Assembly: GCF_001704415.2 (NCBI RefSeq)
Contig: NC_030822.1
Coordinates: 52,073,345-52,137,344, forward strand
Direction of reading: 5' to 3'
DNA from: Capra hircus
Lineage: Eukaryota > Chordata > Mammalia > Artiodactyla > Bovidae
DNA length: 64,000 nt
The notes below the pieces were generated by a model. That model saw only the letters and a list, made by a program, of their open reading frames with translations, was not told where the DNA came from and made no database searches. This document shows positions 20,010 through 30,969 of the stretch, piece by piece (within the stretch, counting starts at the first letter, position 1; each line of letters opens with the position of its first letter). The translations under genes and the position numbers were made by a program.

Positions 20010-22865
20010 TTCCCAACCCCTGTTTTCCTTTGGATTAACGATAAATTGCAGTGAGAGATCCGTTTATCTCCTATGGGAATTAAGGAATTAAGCTGGTGAG
20101 GGACCTGTGAGAGGGACCATATTGCAGAGATTCAGGGCATAACAAGGACAGTGGGGAGGGCAGGGGACCCTCTGCCTGCAGTCGCTTCACCAGGAGGCGG
20201 TCCAGGCAGCCCCCAAATTCTCCCAGCAGCCTGTGTCCTCGTGGGCATGGGTGGGGACCAGTTGGAATGGGTGTGGTCACTGGTGCACAGAAGGATGCCA
20301 CTAGTGGGATGATCTCCCTGCAGCTTCTGTCGCCTGGCACTTCATGCCATGGTGCAGCCACTCTATGGCATGTCCCAGGGCTGGGAGAGCAAGCCACGGC
20401 TTGTGGCAGGGTGTGGCACCTCACCATCTGACCTTGTGATCTACAGTCTGCAATACAGATTCTACAGCTGCCAGTCCACCACCACCACCCCCAACAGGCA
20501 GTCCATCAGTACCGACCAGGCACTAATCACCCGCTACCGCCCCACCCGACAGACCATTATGGGTTTCTTAGTGGTGAATTCCCGGGGCCAGTGGTGAAAT
20601 GAGTCTTTGGCCACTGGAGAGTCTGAGCTTCCCTTTATCCTAACAGTAAACCAGAAATCTCCTTCCTGAACCCCCAGAGGAGGTTAATCAGGACTCATTC
20701 CCCCAAGTCTCCACCCTATTCATCTCCAGTACCCCGTCCCTGGAACCCAGGAGGCATGGCTTGGAGACCCTTCTCCCCCATCTCACAGGCTTACTGCTCC
20801 TTGCCAACTGCCCCACTCCCTCCTGCGTGAGACCCTGGTCCCCTCACCAAACCCTGCAGCTCAGCAGGGGGAGATAAGATGCTGAGCTACCCTTGGAGGG
20901 TGGGAGTGAGGAGGTGGGAAGTGAATAGGGGATGGCTCCTCCCCCCGGCTGCCCCCTAGGTCACCCAGTCATGTCCCCAAATAATAGTTTCAATCACTGT
21001 CATCCCTCTCTCTCCAGACACCCCACCAGAGTGGGGAGTAGGAGCTGATGCTCAATGGTAGCGGCCACCAGGAAGGGCAGGGAGAGATAAAAAGCAAGGC
21101 TGGGCTGGAGATAGCTGCGGGGGGTGGGGCAGCAGGCAGGGTGGGGTGGGGCATCCCAGAGGTGCTTGGGATGCAACCCTGGTGAAGGGGGAAGGCCAGA
21201 AATTGGGCCCTTCAGTCCAAGAGTCTAGCTGGTTAATAATTAGTAACTTAAGTTAATCAATCATTTAGTGTTTTCTTCCCACTTTCAGTTCCCCCACCTC
21301 CAACCTGGAGATCCTTCTAGGCTCTTCCCTGGACCTCTGAAAAGAAGCCCACCTTCCCCCCCAACCGGCCCCCCCCCCCGCCACCTGCCCTGTGCCGCCC
21401 CTGCCGCCACCCCCCCACCCACCCCCCTGCCTGGTTTCTGGTCTCTTGAGCCAGCATGGTGTTTAATCTCCAAGAGAGATTAGGGACTGACTGCAGACCT
21501 GCCCCACAGGCTCTTTGGATGCACCTAGATATTTCCTCCTGGGAGGACAGGCCCTTGGACCACCCCAGAGCATCCCTGTAATCACTCTCCTTGGTGCCCG
21601 CTGACTCACTTGGTTGGGCCCATTCTGCTGGCCAGATGGAGTCCTGGGGTGATCCTGTGGGTAGCTCTTCCTTAATCCTTTAGGTGAGGTCAGTTAGTCA
21701 ACAGATGCTCTTTGAGCATCTTTTAAGTACCAGGTACCTCTTGGCAAGAAAAAGTACTTTTAGCCATTTAAATTGAGGTTAAAGACTTTATTCAAAGACT
21801 GATGTGTCGGGGTTGGGGGGGGTTGTGTGTAGAATGGGATGGGGAGAAGGTAGGCACATGTCCTTGTGGTTTGGCCTTTGGGTGGCGTTTTTGATTTGTA
21901 ATTCCTGGAAAACTTCCCGTTGGCAGTTTGTGCAGATTTCCAAGCCTTTTCCTGGACCCTTGGTGCCAGCCCATCCTGGTGGCTCTCAGAACATTTCTTT
22001 TGTAAGCTGTGAGGGCAGGGCGGAATATGAAAAAGGGAAAGGCGGCAATGGGCTGGTGCCAGGGACCTCAGAGCCTCCCCTGCCCGTTTCAGTCCTTGGC
22101 AAGAGCTGGGGCTGAGCCAAGTCATGAGGTACTGTCTGAAAACAGGTGGTTTGCCCGTTCTGAGCATTACTTAAGTGATTAAAGTCCACACAGGGTTTCG
22201 AGAAAGACACCTGGGCCCTAACCTAGGGGAGGCTTCCCTGGGGACGTGACCTTGATGTAAGACCTGGAGTCCGAGTGGCAGTGGTGAGGAAACACCAGGA
22301 GAGTGACCAGGGCAGCCTGAGAGGCCAGCCGTGCCTGGAGCCTTCTGGCCTGTCTTCAGGATGGGGGGCCATGGGAGGGGCTGGGAAGGCTGTGTGGAGG
22401 ATGTGGGGCCTCAGAACAGCCTCCTCTACCTGCTGTGTCCACTTTCAGCCTGCCCTGTGCTCCAGGTCAGCTCCTCGGATTGCCGGCCGGACAGTCCCAC
22501 TTCAGGCCCTGCATGCAGGCCCTCTCTTCCCAGGACACAGCCCTCACTGGGCTTTCGCCATTTCTGTGCTCAGAACCCCAATTCTGCCTTCACTGGAGCT
22601 GGGCCCTCTCTCCTCTGTCCTCTGCATCTGATTTGTTGTCAGCTCTTACTGGTCCCATTTCTATAGGACCCCCATCCCCACCCCAGTCTCAACGCTGCCA
22701 CCCTCTGAGACACAGGAGTGCAGGGGGCTCTCCCTATTCCCGTGTGGCCTGCACACACAGAGCAAGGAGATGTTGGGGCACGTCACACTCTTGCTCTGCC
22801 TAAAACCCTCGTGCCCCCACCCCCACCCCCGCCACCAACGCCCAGTGCTGCTCCTTAAGCACAGA
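20010..22865. other. Unique intron 1 sequence with a C-rich tract
   Basis: No gene recognised. 21343-21430 is extremely C-rich on the + strand (runs of 6-11 C) and could form G-quadruplex structures on the opposite strand. 21690-21740 faintly resembles an L2 3' end. Confidence 0.5.
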
Positions 22866-22875
22866 CTCTGTGACC

Positions 22876-23362
22876 GAGGCCAGGGCTCCCACCCGCAGTT
22901 GGCACTGCTGACATCCTGGGCTGGGTGATTCCATGCATAATAGAATGTTCAGCACCATCTCTGGCTTCCATCCAGGTAGATGCCAGGGGCATCCTCCCAT
23001 CACCTCCCTCCATGGGATAATAAAAAATGTCTTCAGTCAGTCAGTCAGTTCAGTCGCTCAGTCTTGTCCGACTCTTTGCGACCCCATGAATCGCAGCACG
23101 CCAGGCCCCCCTATCCATCACCAACTCAGATTCATGTTCATCGAGCCAGTGATGCCATCCAGCCATCTCATCCTCTGTCATCCCCTTCTCCTCCTGCCCC
23201 CAATCCCTCCCAGCATCAGAGTCTTTTCCAATGAGTCAACTCTTCGCATGAGGTGGCCAAAGTACTGGAGTTTCAGCTTTAGCATCATTCCTTCCAAAAT
23301 GTCTTCAGACATTGCTCAGTGTTCCCTAGGACAAAGATACCCCCAGTTAGGAACCACTGGCC
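22876..23362 (-). mobile_element. MER20 DNA transposon, split by a BovB insertion
   Basis: 22876-23036 and 23296-23362 together follow the reverse complement of MER20 (hAT-Charlie, non-autonomous): 'gttggcactgctgacatcct', 'gaatgttcagcaccatctct', then after the interruption 'tgtcttcagacattgctcag' and 'gttaggaaccactgg'. The two parts join exactly when the inserted BovB piece and one copy of the 13-bp TSD are removed. Confidence 0.75.
23037..23295 (-). mobile_element. BovB (RTE) LINE 3' fragment
   Basis: Antisense BovB end: 'agttcagtcgctcagtcttg', 'tcatcctctgtcatcccctt', 'aagtactggagtttcagctt'. The (TCAG)n tail is at the left. Target-site duplication AAAATGTCTTCAG at 23024-23036 and 23296-23308. 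Severely 5'-truncated; no functional ORF. Confidence 0.95.
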
Positions 23363-23433
23363 TAGGCTCTTGTTGTAGTCAGAAGCTACTTTTCCAAAGC
23401 TATCTCCCCTGGCCTGCCATGGGCACATTCAAG

Positions 23434-23526
23434 GTTCCATGTCTTCAATCTTCCTAACCCAGGGATCGAACCCAACTCTCCTGCATTGCAGGCAGGTGCT
23501 TTACCCTCTGAGGCACCAGGGAAGCC
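23434..23526 (-). repeat. Truncated Bov-tA SINE
   Basis: Only the tRNA-derived head and a little body remain in antisense ('acccagggatcgaacccaac', 'aggcaccagggaagcc'). Direct repeats CATTCAAG at 23426-23433 and 23527-23534 flank it. Confidence 0.85.
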
Positions 23527-23959
23527 CATTCAAGTTTCTAGCAGGAATTAACAGCTCCCTCTCAGCTCCTCCACTCCTGCCCCTGGGCCTTGGCTCCTGC
23601 TGCTGGGGCAGTCCAAAGCCCCCCATGTGAAAACTGCCGTGAAATGCTTGGTTGCCAAAGGGCCCCATCCCCTGAGTTCTTCACCAGCCTCTGGGACTGC
23701 GTTGTCTGGAACTTTCTCTCCACCCCTCACCCTAGAGGGGAGAAGGGGAGAACTGAGGTCTTTGAAGGGGAGAACTGAACCTTACAATGTCTTCAGGCTC
23801 CAGCTCAGTGCTTTGAACACAGTAGGTGCTCCATAAATGTGCAGTACGCCAGTAGGAGCTGCTGGCTTGCCCTCCTTCTCAAGCCCAGTAAGCTCTGAGA
23901 TTTTCTTCCTCTGCATACCTCTCTGCTTTCCTGGCCCTTTGTCTAACCCTATGACCAAG

Positions 23960-24128
23960 GCAGGAGAAAAGGGCAACAGAGAATGAGATGGTTAGATAGA
24001 ATCACTGATTCCATGGACATGAACTTGAGCAAACTCTGGGAGATGGTGAGAGACAGGGAGGCCTGGCATGCTGCAGTCTATGGAGTTGCAAAGAGCTGGA
24101 CATGACTTGGCGACTGAACAACAGCAAC
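23960..24128 (+). mobile_element. BovB LINE 3' fragment
   Basis: Sense BovB terminal segment: 'gagaatgagatggttagata', 'ggcatgctgcagtctatgga', 'gctggacatgacttggcgac', ending CTGAACAACAGCAAC. Too short to encode anything. Confidence 0.85.
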
Positions 24129-24394
24129 ATAATCAAGATGCTAAAACTTCTGATGTTTCCCTCTCTCCTGACACTTCCCATACTCCCCTCGTGCTGTTGG
24201 CAGCAAACAAAAGCATCTCTTTCCCACTTAGTCAACATTTACTAAGTACCTCCCGTGCATGGAGCCCTGGGGAGCAGGGGGCTCTGATTTTCATGTGTGT
24301 GTGAAGGTGTTCACGGATATGTGGTTTCCGAGTGTGTGAGCTGGTGCATCTCTAGGCACTTTTGTGTTTGAGTGCAAGTTTGTAGGGGGCCTGC

Positions 24395-24775
24395 TCCTCC
24401 ACTAGCTGCTGCACCCTGGGCTCACCCCCTCTACTCGCCATCCCTCACCTTTCATTCCTCCCGGCCTTTGATCGCACTGTCTTCTCTATTTAGGGGTCCT
24501 CCTTCACTGCCTGGCAAAGTCCCATTCATCCTTCAAGGCCCTTTCTTCTCTAAACACCCCTCCCCAAGTTCATCATTTCCTCCCTGTTACTGTCATGGCA
24601 CTTGATTGCAACATTAGTCCATCATCCCTTGAGCCCAGGACCATATCACTCTTTTACTCGTGTGTGTGTGTGTGTGTGTGTGTGAAAGAGAGTGTGTATA
24701 TAATTCCTTCTTTCAGGCGCTTGATAGATTCTTAATACATGTTTATTAAGTAAATTGAAATAAATTGCTTATTTC
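24395..24775 (+). repeat. L2 LINE 3' region with an internal (GT)n run
   Basis: L2-type order: 'catccttcaaggccctttct', 'ttactgtcatggcacttgat', then 'gagcccaggaccatatcact'. The microsatellite (GT)n at 24660-24684 follows, then a tail resembling 'cttaatacatgtttattaag'. Confidence 0.55.
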
Positions 24776-25049
24776 ATCTCCTAAAGCATTTTCTTTGTAC
24801 TGTTCTAAGAATGTGTCTCTGATTAATGACTTTCCTTAACCTTTTTGCGTGTGCCCGTATGTGTTTCTGTGCCTACAAACATGCACAAACACACACGTCT
24901 GTATGTATACAGCAGTGTTTAATTGCACAGGTGTGCTTGGTCATATATGCAGGCAGGCATGTGCTTTGGTGTTTCTGTAGGTTTAAATGTGTGTTCCCCC
25001 CAGTGCAGCCACTCTCCAAGCCGCTCACATTTGGGAACTGAGAGACTGA

Positions 25050-26635
25050 GGGTACAGGAGACAGGGATGACTCCCTCCAGGCAGGTTTCTCCACCCCTTC
25101 TGAGAGGCTCCTTCCAGAATTCCCTTCTGACCCTGCCCCTGGTCTGCTGAAGTGACCGGGGACTTCCTGTCCATCCTGTGGCAGCCCAGCATGGGCAGGT
25201 GGGGTTGGAGGGCAGAGCCTTCTATGGCCCAGTCATGTCACACCCCCTTTCTGATCCATCTCTGCCCTGTTTAATTGGAATTTGGCTAGTGGAGACCATC
25301 TGTTCTATTCCGTCCTGTTTCCATGACAACCAAGTGGCTTGAGACTGAGGTTTGTGGTTAGAGAAGTGGCCTGGGGGATGCTGGGAAAAATCAGCGAGGT
25401 CCTCCCCCTCAGTCCGGCTCCACCTCGCCTTTTCCTCTCTGCCCTGCCCTCACCCCCAAGCCCAGAGTAAAAATAAAGTGATTGCTTGCCAGGGCGTGAA
25501 GTCCCCCAGCACCCCTCTCCCTGTCCCGCTGGCCTGCTCTCTCCCAGGCTCCTCTGGGCTCCCCACACACAGCTCCCTCCCGCTTCCATTCATAAGCTCC
25601 AGCTAGAGAGATAGCCCTGCCCTTTTACCCACATATGGGGCTGGAAGGGAAATCTAGGGGCTTGAAAGCCTGCAGCTTCTGCGTGTGCTTTTTAGTCTCA
25701 ACCACCCCTGCCTCCAAACCGCTCCCTCACCCCATCCAGGCATCTTAAAATGTCCTGCAACCAGGGACCAAACACAGGCACAACCCCCCAGTTTACAAGC
25801 ATCAGAACTTTCAACTCGCTTTGATGGCCAGTACATTTCCCCTCCCTGGCCCGTGTCCAGGGAACCTCAGTCCCCACGAACCTTCCAGATAACAGGACTT
25901 TGAGAATAGAATCCCTTACTTCCCTCCCAAGGGGATGAGTGCTCCCTCAGCCACCTTAGAAACACTCAGGGCCCCCACACAAAGGACTCTGTTAGAGCCC
26001 TTGTGCCCAGGGCTCTCCCATCCCCCCACCCCCCCAACCCTGATGAGTAGAGTGGCCCCAGCAAGTGCATGGCAGACGGAAAATCTCTGAGCCTAGTGGG
26101 GATGGGGGTGGGGGTGGCCCCAGGGTTCCCAGGAGCTCAGACAGGCTCTGACACACTGGGATGGGGGGTGAGGCTTTTTTCTTTCCTATTTCTGGACAGA
26201 CAGTTCTGTTTTCACGGTGTTATTTTCTGCCCTAATTTCCCCGTCTGCAGCAAAGCTGCTTCCGTGCCTGCTCTATTACCAGGGGACCTGCCTGTCTTCA
26301 AAAATAAGTGGTGTGGCTTGTCAGGTGACCTGTCTGTCACTCTGGTCCCAGGTGTAACGTGCTGTGCCACCACACCTCCTGGATGGGGGGCGGGGACATG
26401 GGGTGGGGAGCCTGTCCAGAGGTGGGGTCCCAGGATTTCTAATGCCCCCCAACCCCAGCAGAACCAGCCCAGGGCAGGGAAGGAAGAGAGAGCTCAGCAA
26501 GTCAATGCTTAGAGGAGCAGGGCTGAGCCAGGGACCCCCACATTTGGGGGATGCTGCTGTCCTGCAGAGGTCTAGAGGCCAGCCTTCCTCTATCCAGGTG
26601 GGGTCCAGCTCCCTGCCACGCATCATTCTTCATGT
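25050..26635. other. Unique intron 1 sequence with an RFX-like X-box
   Basis: No gene or confident repeat. GTTTCCATGACAAC at 25317-25330 fits the palindromic RFX X-box consensus well. G-rich short runs occur at about 26099-26118. Confidence 0.5.
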
Positions 26636-26640
26636 GCCTC

Positions 26641-26960
26641 ATCTTTTAGTATTGAGATGTAATTCACCTACCATAAAGTTCACCCTCTTAACGTGTATGA
26701 TGCGGTGGGGTTAGTATATTCACAAAGTTGGCGCAGCCATCACCACTCCCTAATACAGAACAATTTTGTCACCCCAAAAAGAAGCCCTGTGCCCATGCGC
26801 CATTCCCCAGGATCCCAGCCACCCCCAACCCCTGGCAATCACTGTCTACTTCTGCGTCTGGATTCACGTGTTCACCACAGTTAGTGTAAGTGGAAGCACA
26901 CACGGGGTAGCCTTTGTGGTGGCACCCTGCACGGAGCATCCCATATGCCTCTTTCCATGT
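26641..26960 (-). repeat. Old L1-related 3' sequence, antisense
   Basis: 'tattgagatgtaattcacct', 'accataaagttcaccctctt', 'tcaccccaaaaagaagccct' and 'cccctggcaatcactgtcta' match a widespread mammalian L1-associated repeat that I recall in this orientation. The subfamily is not resolved. Confidence 0.5.
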
Positions 26961-27338
26961 CGGCCCTCTGCTTCAGCAGCACCAGTGGCTCTCAGTTGCG
27001 GCCGACTGAAGGGCAGACCCTTGTCTGGAACAGGGCTGTCTGTAAACTGGTGCTCACTTCCCTTTCCTGTCACCTCCGCACCACACAGCCAGCACCCACA
27101 GCCAGGCTTTTAAAGATCCTCCTCTCTCATCCCGTTCCCTCTTCTCTCTCTGAGGGGCTCCTGCTTATCCTGTAAGACCCAGCTAAACAATCTCACCTCT
27201 TCCATGATCCTCCACCATCCTCAGAATCGCTCCTTGTATGAGCTCCCGTGGATTTTGGTTCATACTTTAAAAAACAAACAAACAAAACACAGCGCTTACC
27301 ACTCAGTAATTATTTGTTTTCATGTTTGGTCTCCTGCT

Positions 27339-28088
27339 TGGCAGAAAGCGAAGGAGAACTAAAGAGCCACTTGATGAAAGTGAAAGAGGAGAGTGAAAAC
27401 CTTGGCTTAAAACTCAACATTCAGAAAACTAAGATCATGGCATCTGGTCCCGTCACTTCATGGCAAATAGATGGGGAAACAGTGAGAGACTATATTTTTG
27501 GGCTCCAAAATCACTGCAGATGGCGACTGCAGCCATTAAATTAAAAGATGCTTGCTCCTTGGAAGAAAAGCTATGACCAACTTAGACAGCATATTGAAAA
27601 GCAGGGACATTACTTTGCCAACAAAGGTCTGTCTAGTCAAAGCTATGGTTTTTCCAGTAGTCATGTATGGATGTGAGAGTTGGACTATAAAGAAAGCTGA
27701 GCACTGAAGAATTGATGCTTTTGAACTGTGGTGTTGGAGAAGACTCTTGAGAGTCCCTCGGACTGCAAGGAGATCCAACCAGTCCATCCTAAAGGAAATC
27801 AGTCCTGAATATTCATTGGAAGGACTGATGTTGAAGCTGAAACTCCAATACTTTGGCCACCTGATGCGAAGAGCTGACTCCTTGGAAAAGACCCTGATGC
27901 TGGGAAAGATTGAAGGCAGGAGGAGAAGGGGACGACAGAGGATGAGATGGTTGGATGGCATTACCGACTTGATGGACATGAGTTTGAGTGAGCTCCAGGA
28001 GTTGGTGATGGACAGGAAAGCCTGGCGTGCTGCAGTCCATAGGGTCGCAAAGAGTCGGACACAACTGAGTGACTGAACTGAACTGAAC
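27339..28088 (+). pseudogene. BovB (RTE) LINE 3' end, broken reverse transcriptase C-terminus
   Basis: Translation gives pieces of the BovB ORF C-terminus in changing frames: KLNIQKTKIMASGPVTSWQI at about 27407-27466, and, after frameshifts, [20 protein letters not shown] with FGHLMRR and [18 protein letters not shown] at about 27768-27980. This region lies downstream of the RT catalytic core, which is absent through 5' truncation. It ends in GACTGAACTGAACTGAACTG. Near-matching TSDs are TGGTCTCCTGCT at 27327-27338 and TGGTCCCCTGCT at 28089-28100 (one mismatch). The antisense frame gives a long ORF with no meaning. Confidence 0.93.
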
Positions 28089-28127
28089 TGGTCCCCTGCT
28101 AGACTGAACTGGTCCCCTGCTAGACTG
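28086..28127. repeat. 21-bp tandem duplication at the BovB 3' junction
   Basis: GAACTGGTCCCCTGCTAGACT occurs twice in direct tandem. The duplicated unit includes the right-hand TSD of the BovB and its last tail bases, so it arose after insertion. Confidence 0.9.
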
Positions 28128-28527
28128 AACTTGCACAGAAAAAGAAAATGTCTTATTCTCTCTCTTATCCCTCTACCTTCCTGCCTCTTGCCGCTGTCAC
28201 CATGGCCTCTACCCAATGAACTAGCACAGTGCTTGGCACACAGTAACACTTCACAGGCACATAAGGGCCAGTGCCTGAAATATCCTGGAGAGAACCCGGC
28301 GCAGGAAGAGGGAGGGCAGCATGAAGCTTAGGCTGGTGGGGTGAGTGGGAACCCCATGGCCCAGGGATATTTATGACAAGATAAGGATGGTAGCCTTTAC
28401 ACCTGTGTCTGAAGAAAACCTCCCCATCCCTCAAGGGTCCCTTCAGGATGGAAGAACTCTCCCTGACCACCTCAGCCTGCAGGGGTATCAGCGGTCCCAT
28501 GGTCCTGGACAGACAGAAACTACTAGA

Positions 28528-29044
28528 TAGAAACTCAGTTCAGTCACTCAGTTGTGTCCAACTCTTTGTGACCCCATGGACTGCAGCCTACCAAGCTTCC
28601 CTGTCCTTCACCAATTCCTGGAGCTTACTCAAACTCATGTCCATTGAGTCGGTGGTGCCATCCAGCCATCTCTTCCTCTGTCATCCCTTTCTCCTCCTGC
28701 CCTCAATCTTTCCCAGCATCAGGGTCTTTTCCAAGGAGTCAGTTCTTCACATCAGGTGGCCAAAGTATTGGAGTTTCAGCTTCAACATCAGTCCTTCTAA
28801 TTCAGGACTGATTTCCTTTAGGATGGACTGGTTGGATCTCCTTGCAGTCCAAGGGACTCAAGAGTCTTCTCCAAAACCACAGTTCAAAAGCATCAATTCT
28901 TCAGTGATCAGCTTTCTTTATGGTCCAACGCTCACATCCATACATGACTACTGGAAAAACCATAGCTTTGACTATGCGAACCTTTGTCAGTGAAGGAATG
29001 TCTCTGCTTTCTAATATGCTGTCTAGGTTTTTCATAGTAGACGT
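28528..29044 (-). pseudogene. BovB (RTE) LINE 3' end, antisense, with 11-bp TSD
   Basis: Reverse complement of the same C-terminal region as the 27339-28088 copy ('cagttcagtcactcagttgt', 'gtctttccaaggagtcag'-like text, 'catacatgactactggaaaa'). Flanked by perfect direct repeats AAACTACTAGA at 28517-28527 and 29045-29055. A small deletion near 28800 breaks the reading frame relative to the other copy. Confidence 0.95.
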
Positions 29045-29123
29045 AAACTACTAGAAAGCAAATGATGATTCTAAAACCTCTCGCTCCTCACCAGCATCAT
29101 GGGAAAAAATTGAAAGTCCTCTC

Positions 29124-29256
29124 CTTTTTTTTTTTTTTTTTTTTTGGCCAAACCACAGGGCATGGGAAGTCTATAGTTCCCCAGCCAGGGACTGAACCTC
29201 TGCCCGCGGCAGTGGAAGCAGAGTCCTAACCACTGGACTACCAGGGAAGTCCCTTG
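29124..29256 (-). repeat. CHR/ART2-type SINE, truncated
   Basis: Oligo-T (antisense poly-A) at 29125-29146 is followed by 'ccagccagggactgaacctc', 'tcctaaccactggactacca' and 'gggaagtccc'. Diverged flanking repeats (TTGAAAGTCCTCTC versus TTGAGGGTCCTCTC) look like an aged TSD. A MIR fragment appears to continue at about 29295-29390. Confidence 0.85.
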
Positions 29257-29399
29257 AGGGTCCTCTCTGACCTTCTCTCCTATAGATATTGGTCAAGTGA
29301 CTATAAAAGCGGGATGATAATAGTATGGAACTTCGAGAGTTTAATTGAGGATTAAATGAGAGGGGGCAAACAAATGCTCTGAAAGGTCTGGAGTGGGGG

Positions 29400-30440
29400 A
29401 GTGCATTTATTTATTCTCAAGGGTGCTATCGGCACAGATTAACTGAGAGAAGGAAGTGGAGGCCCAAGGCCTCTGGTTTGAAGGAATCACTAAGGCCCCT
29501 TCTCTTTGCTTGTCTTTTATGCCCTTTCCCAGAGATTAGGAACCTTGATGTAGCAGTTCCATGCTGTTTATTATTATTTGAAATAGGCTGGAAAGCAATC
29601 AGAATTGGATTTTCTTGAAGGGAGGGTGGTGAGAGAGACAAATTAAGCCTCCACCCCTACTCCAAGGGTTGGGTTTGTAGGAAAAAGAGAATGGGCTGAA
29701 CTGGCGGGGTGGGGGGGTGGGGGCGGCGGCGCCCTGCCTCTTCTTGGACACCAGCAACTGAGGGAAGACGGTCCTTCCTGCTGCTGAGGGAACAATGAGG
29801 GGCTGGCGGCCGGGGTGGGCTGGGATCTAGCAAGACTCACAGCCTTCTCCATGGGGAGTCACCAGAGCCGCTGGCCCTCCCCACAGTGGGATCCAGTTCC
29901 AATGGAGGGTGCCAGGCAGACCTTCTGCCCCTGCAAAAACAAAGCTGCTTAATTGCCTTTTAATCTGGGGATGTCGGTCTGCTGGTGTCGGTGCTGAATT
30001 GTAAGGGGAGATAGTATCTTTCCCTTTGAGTGAGAAGTTATTTGATCTCTGTGTCAGAGGAAGGCCTGTGCCCAGGGAAGAGGTGGGACGGAAGGGAAGG
30101 TGGAAGGAGAGAGAAGAGCGAGGGCCTGGCTCCTGGCCGACCTGAGGCTTTATTTCTCCCCATAACAATCATAAATAAAGGGAAACAAGCATCGCTCTTG
30201 TCTTGGCTCAAGGCCATTGTTTGGTGCAGGCTTCCTCCTCACCCCTGCCCCTCCTGGCCTCTGTTTCAGGCCCAGGAAGGGGAAGACAGCTTGTCTACAA
30301 GGAGAGGGAGTGGGCTGCCAGCTGTCTCACCTGGAGAGGTGGGAGGGGGGCTCCCAACACCTGAGTGCACCCCACCCCACCCCACACTGCCTCTGGCCTC
30401 AGCTCTCCCCATCTTTGCAGAGTCTGCTAAGAGGTCTCAG
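29400..30440. other. Unique intron 1 sequence, candidate conserved block
   Basis: 29930-30215 is AT-richer than its flanks. It contains TAATTG, TTTTAATC and SOX-like motifs (CATAACAATC at about 30162, CCATTGTTT at about 30213). No repeat or gene is recognised, so this is a modest enhancer candidate. Confidence 0.4.
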
Positions 30441-30444
30441 GTGA

Positions 30445-30965
30445 TTGCAGGAGCCTCCTAACCAGTGCCTCGGCCTGCATGCCCTACTGAATCAGCAACC
30501 TTGCCCTAACTCATGTGTCCCCCCAGCTCCTGCTGGTCACACTCCCCAGCAGCTTCCATCTCGCTTGGAAGGGAGGCCTGGGCCCTCCATCATCCGGCCC
30601 CTGCACCTCTCCTCTCCAGACAAGCCCGCCAAGCTTACCAGACCCATGCCCACCTCAGGGCCTTTGCAACTCTCCTCCCACCTGAAATGCTCTTCTCCCA
30701 GCCGGCCACATGGTCGGTCGGTGGGCTTGCCTCCCTGGTTCTTTCCTCAGCTGCCCCCTGCCTCAGTGAGGTTTTGCTGGCCACCGTCGATCTCAAATTA
30801 AGCAGCCGTCGCATACAATCACACAGATACACCCACACTGTCAGCTTGAAGGTCCTTTCGCCACGACCTGCTCCAAGAGCTGTCCCTGACCTGTGCATCC
30901 CTGCCCCTCTGACAGTGCCCCGCTTCCTGCAGGGTTTTATAGCGTCTACAGAGTGCTCACGCCTC
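30445..30965 (+). repeat. L2 LINE, 3' coding and UTR remnant
   Basis: Begins with 'ggagcctcctaaccagtgcc', a common L2 phrase, then 'tcagggcctttgcaactctc', 'cctgaaatgctcttctccca' and 'ctcagtgaggttttgctgg'. No intact ORF. Confidence 0.65.
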
Positions 30966-30969
30966 ATTC

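Larger units (their letters stand above)
27100..28270 (+). repeat. L2-like element split by a BovB insertion
   Basis: 27165-27338 ('ctgtaagacccagctaaaca', 'cactcagtaattatttgttt', 'tggtctcctgct') continues after the BovB at 28101-28270 ('agactgaac', 'gcacagtgcttggcacacag'). The two halves read as one old L2-type 3' end. Confidence 0.5.

Noticed and set aside
27536..28249. 237-codon ORF on the - strand
   Set aside because: It is the antisense of a BovB 3' end; the sense strand explains the sequence.
28448..28993. 181-codon ORF on the + strand
   Set aside because: It is the antisense of another BovB fragment (element on the - strand).
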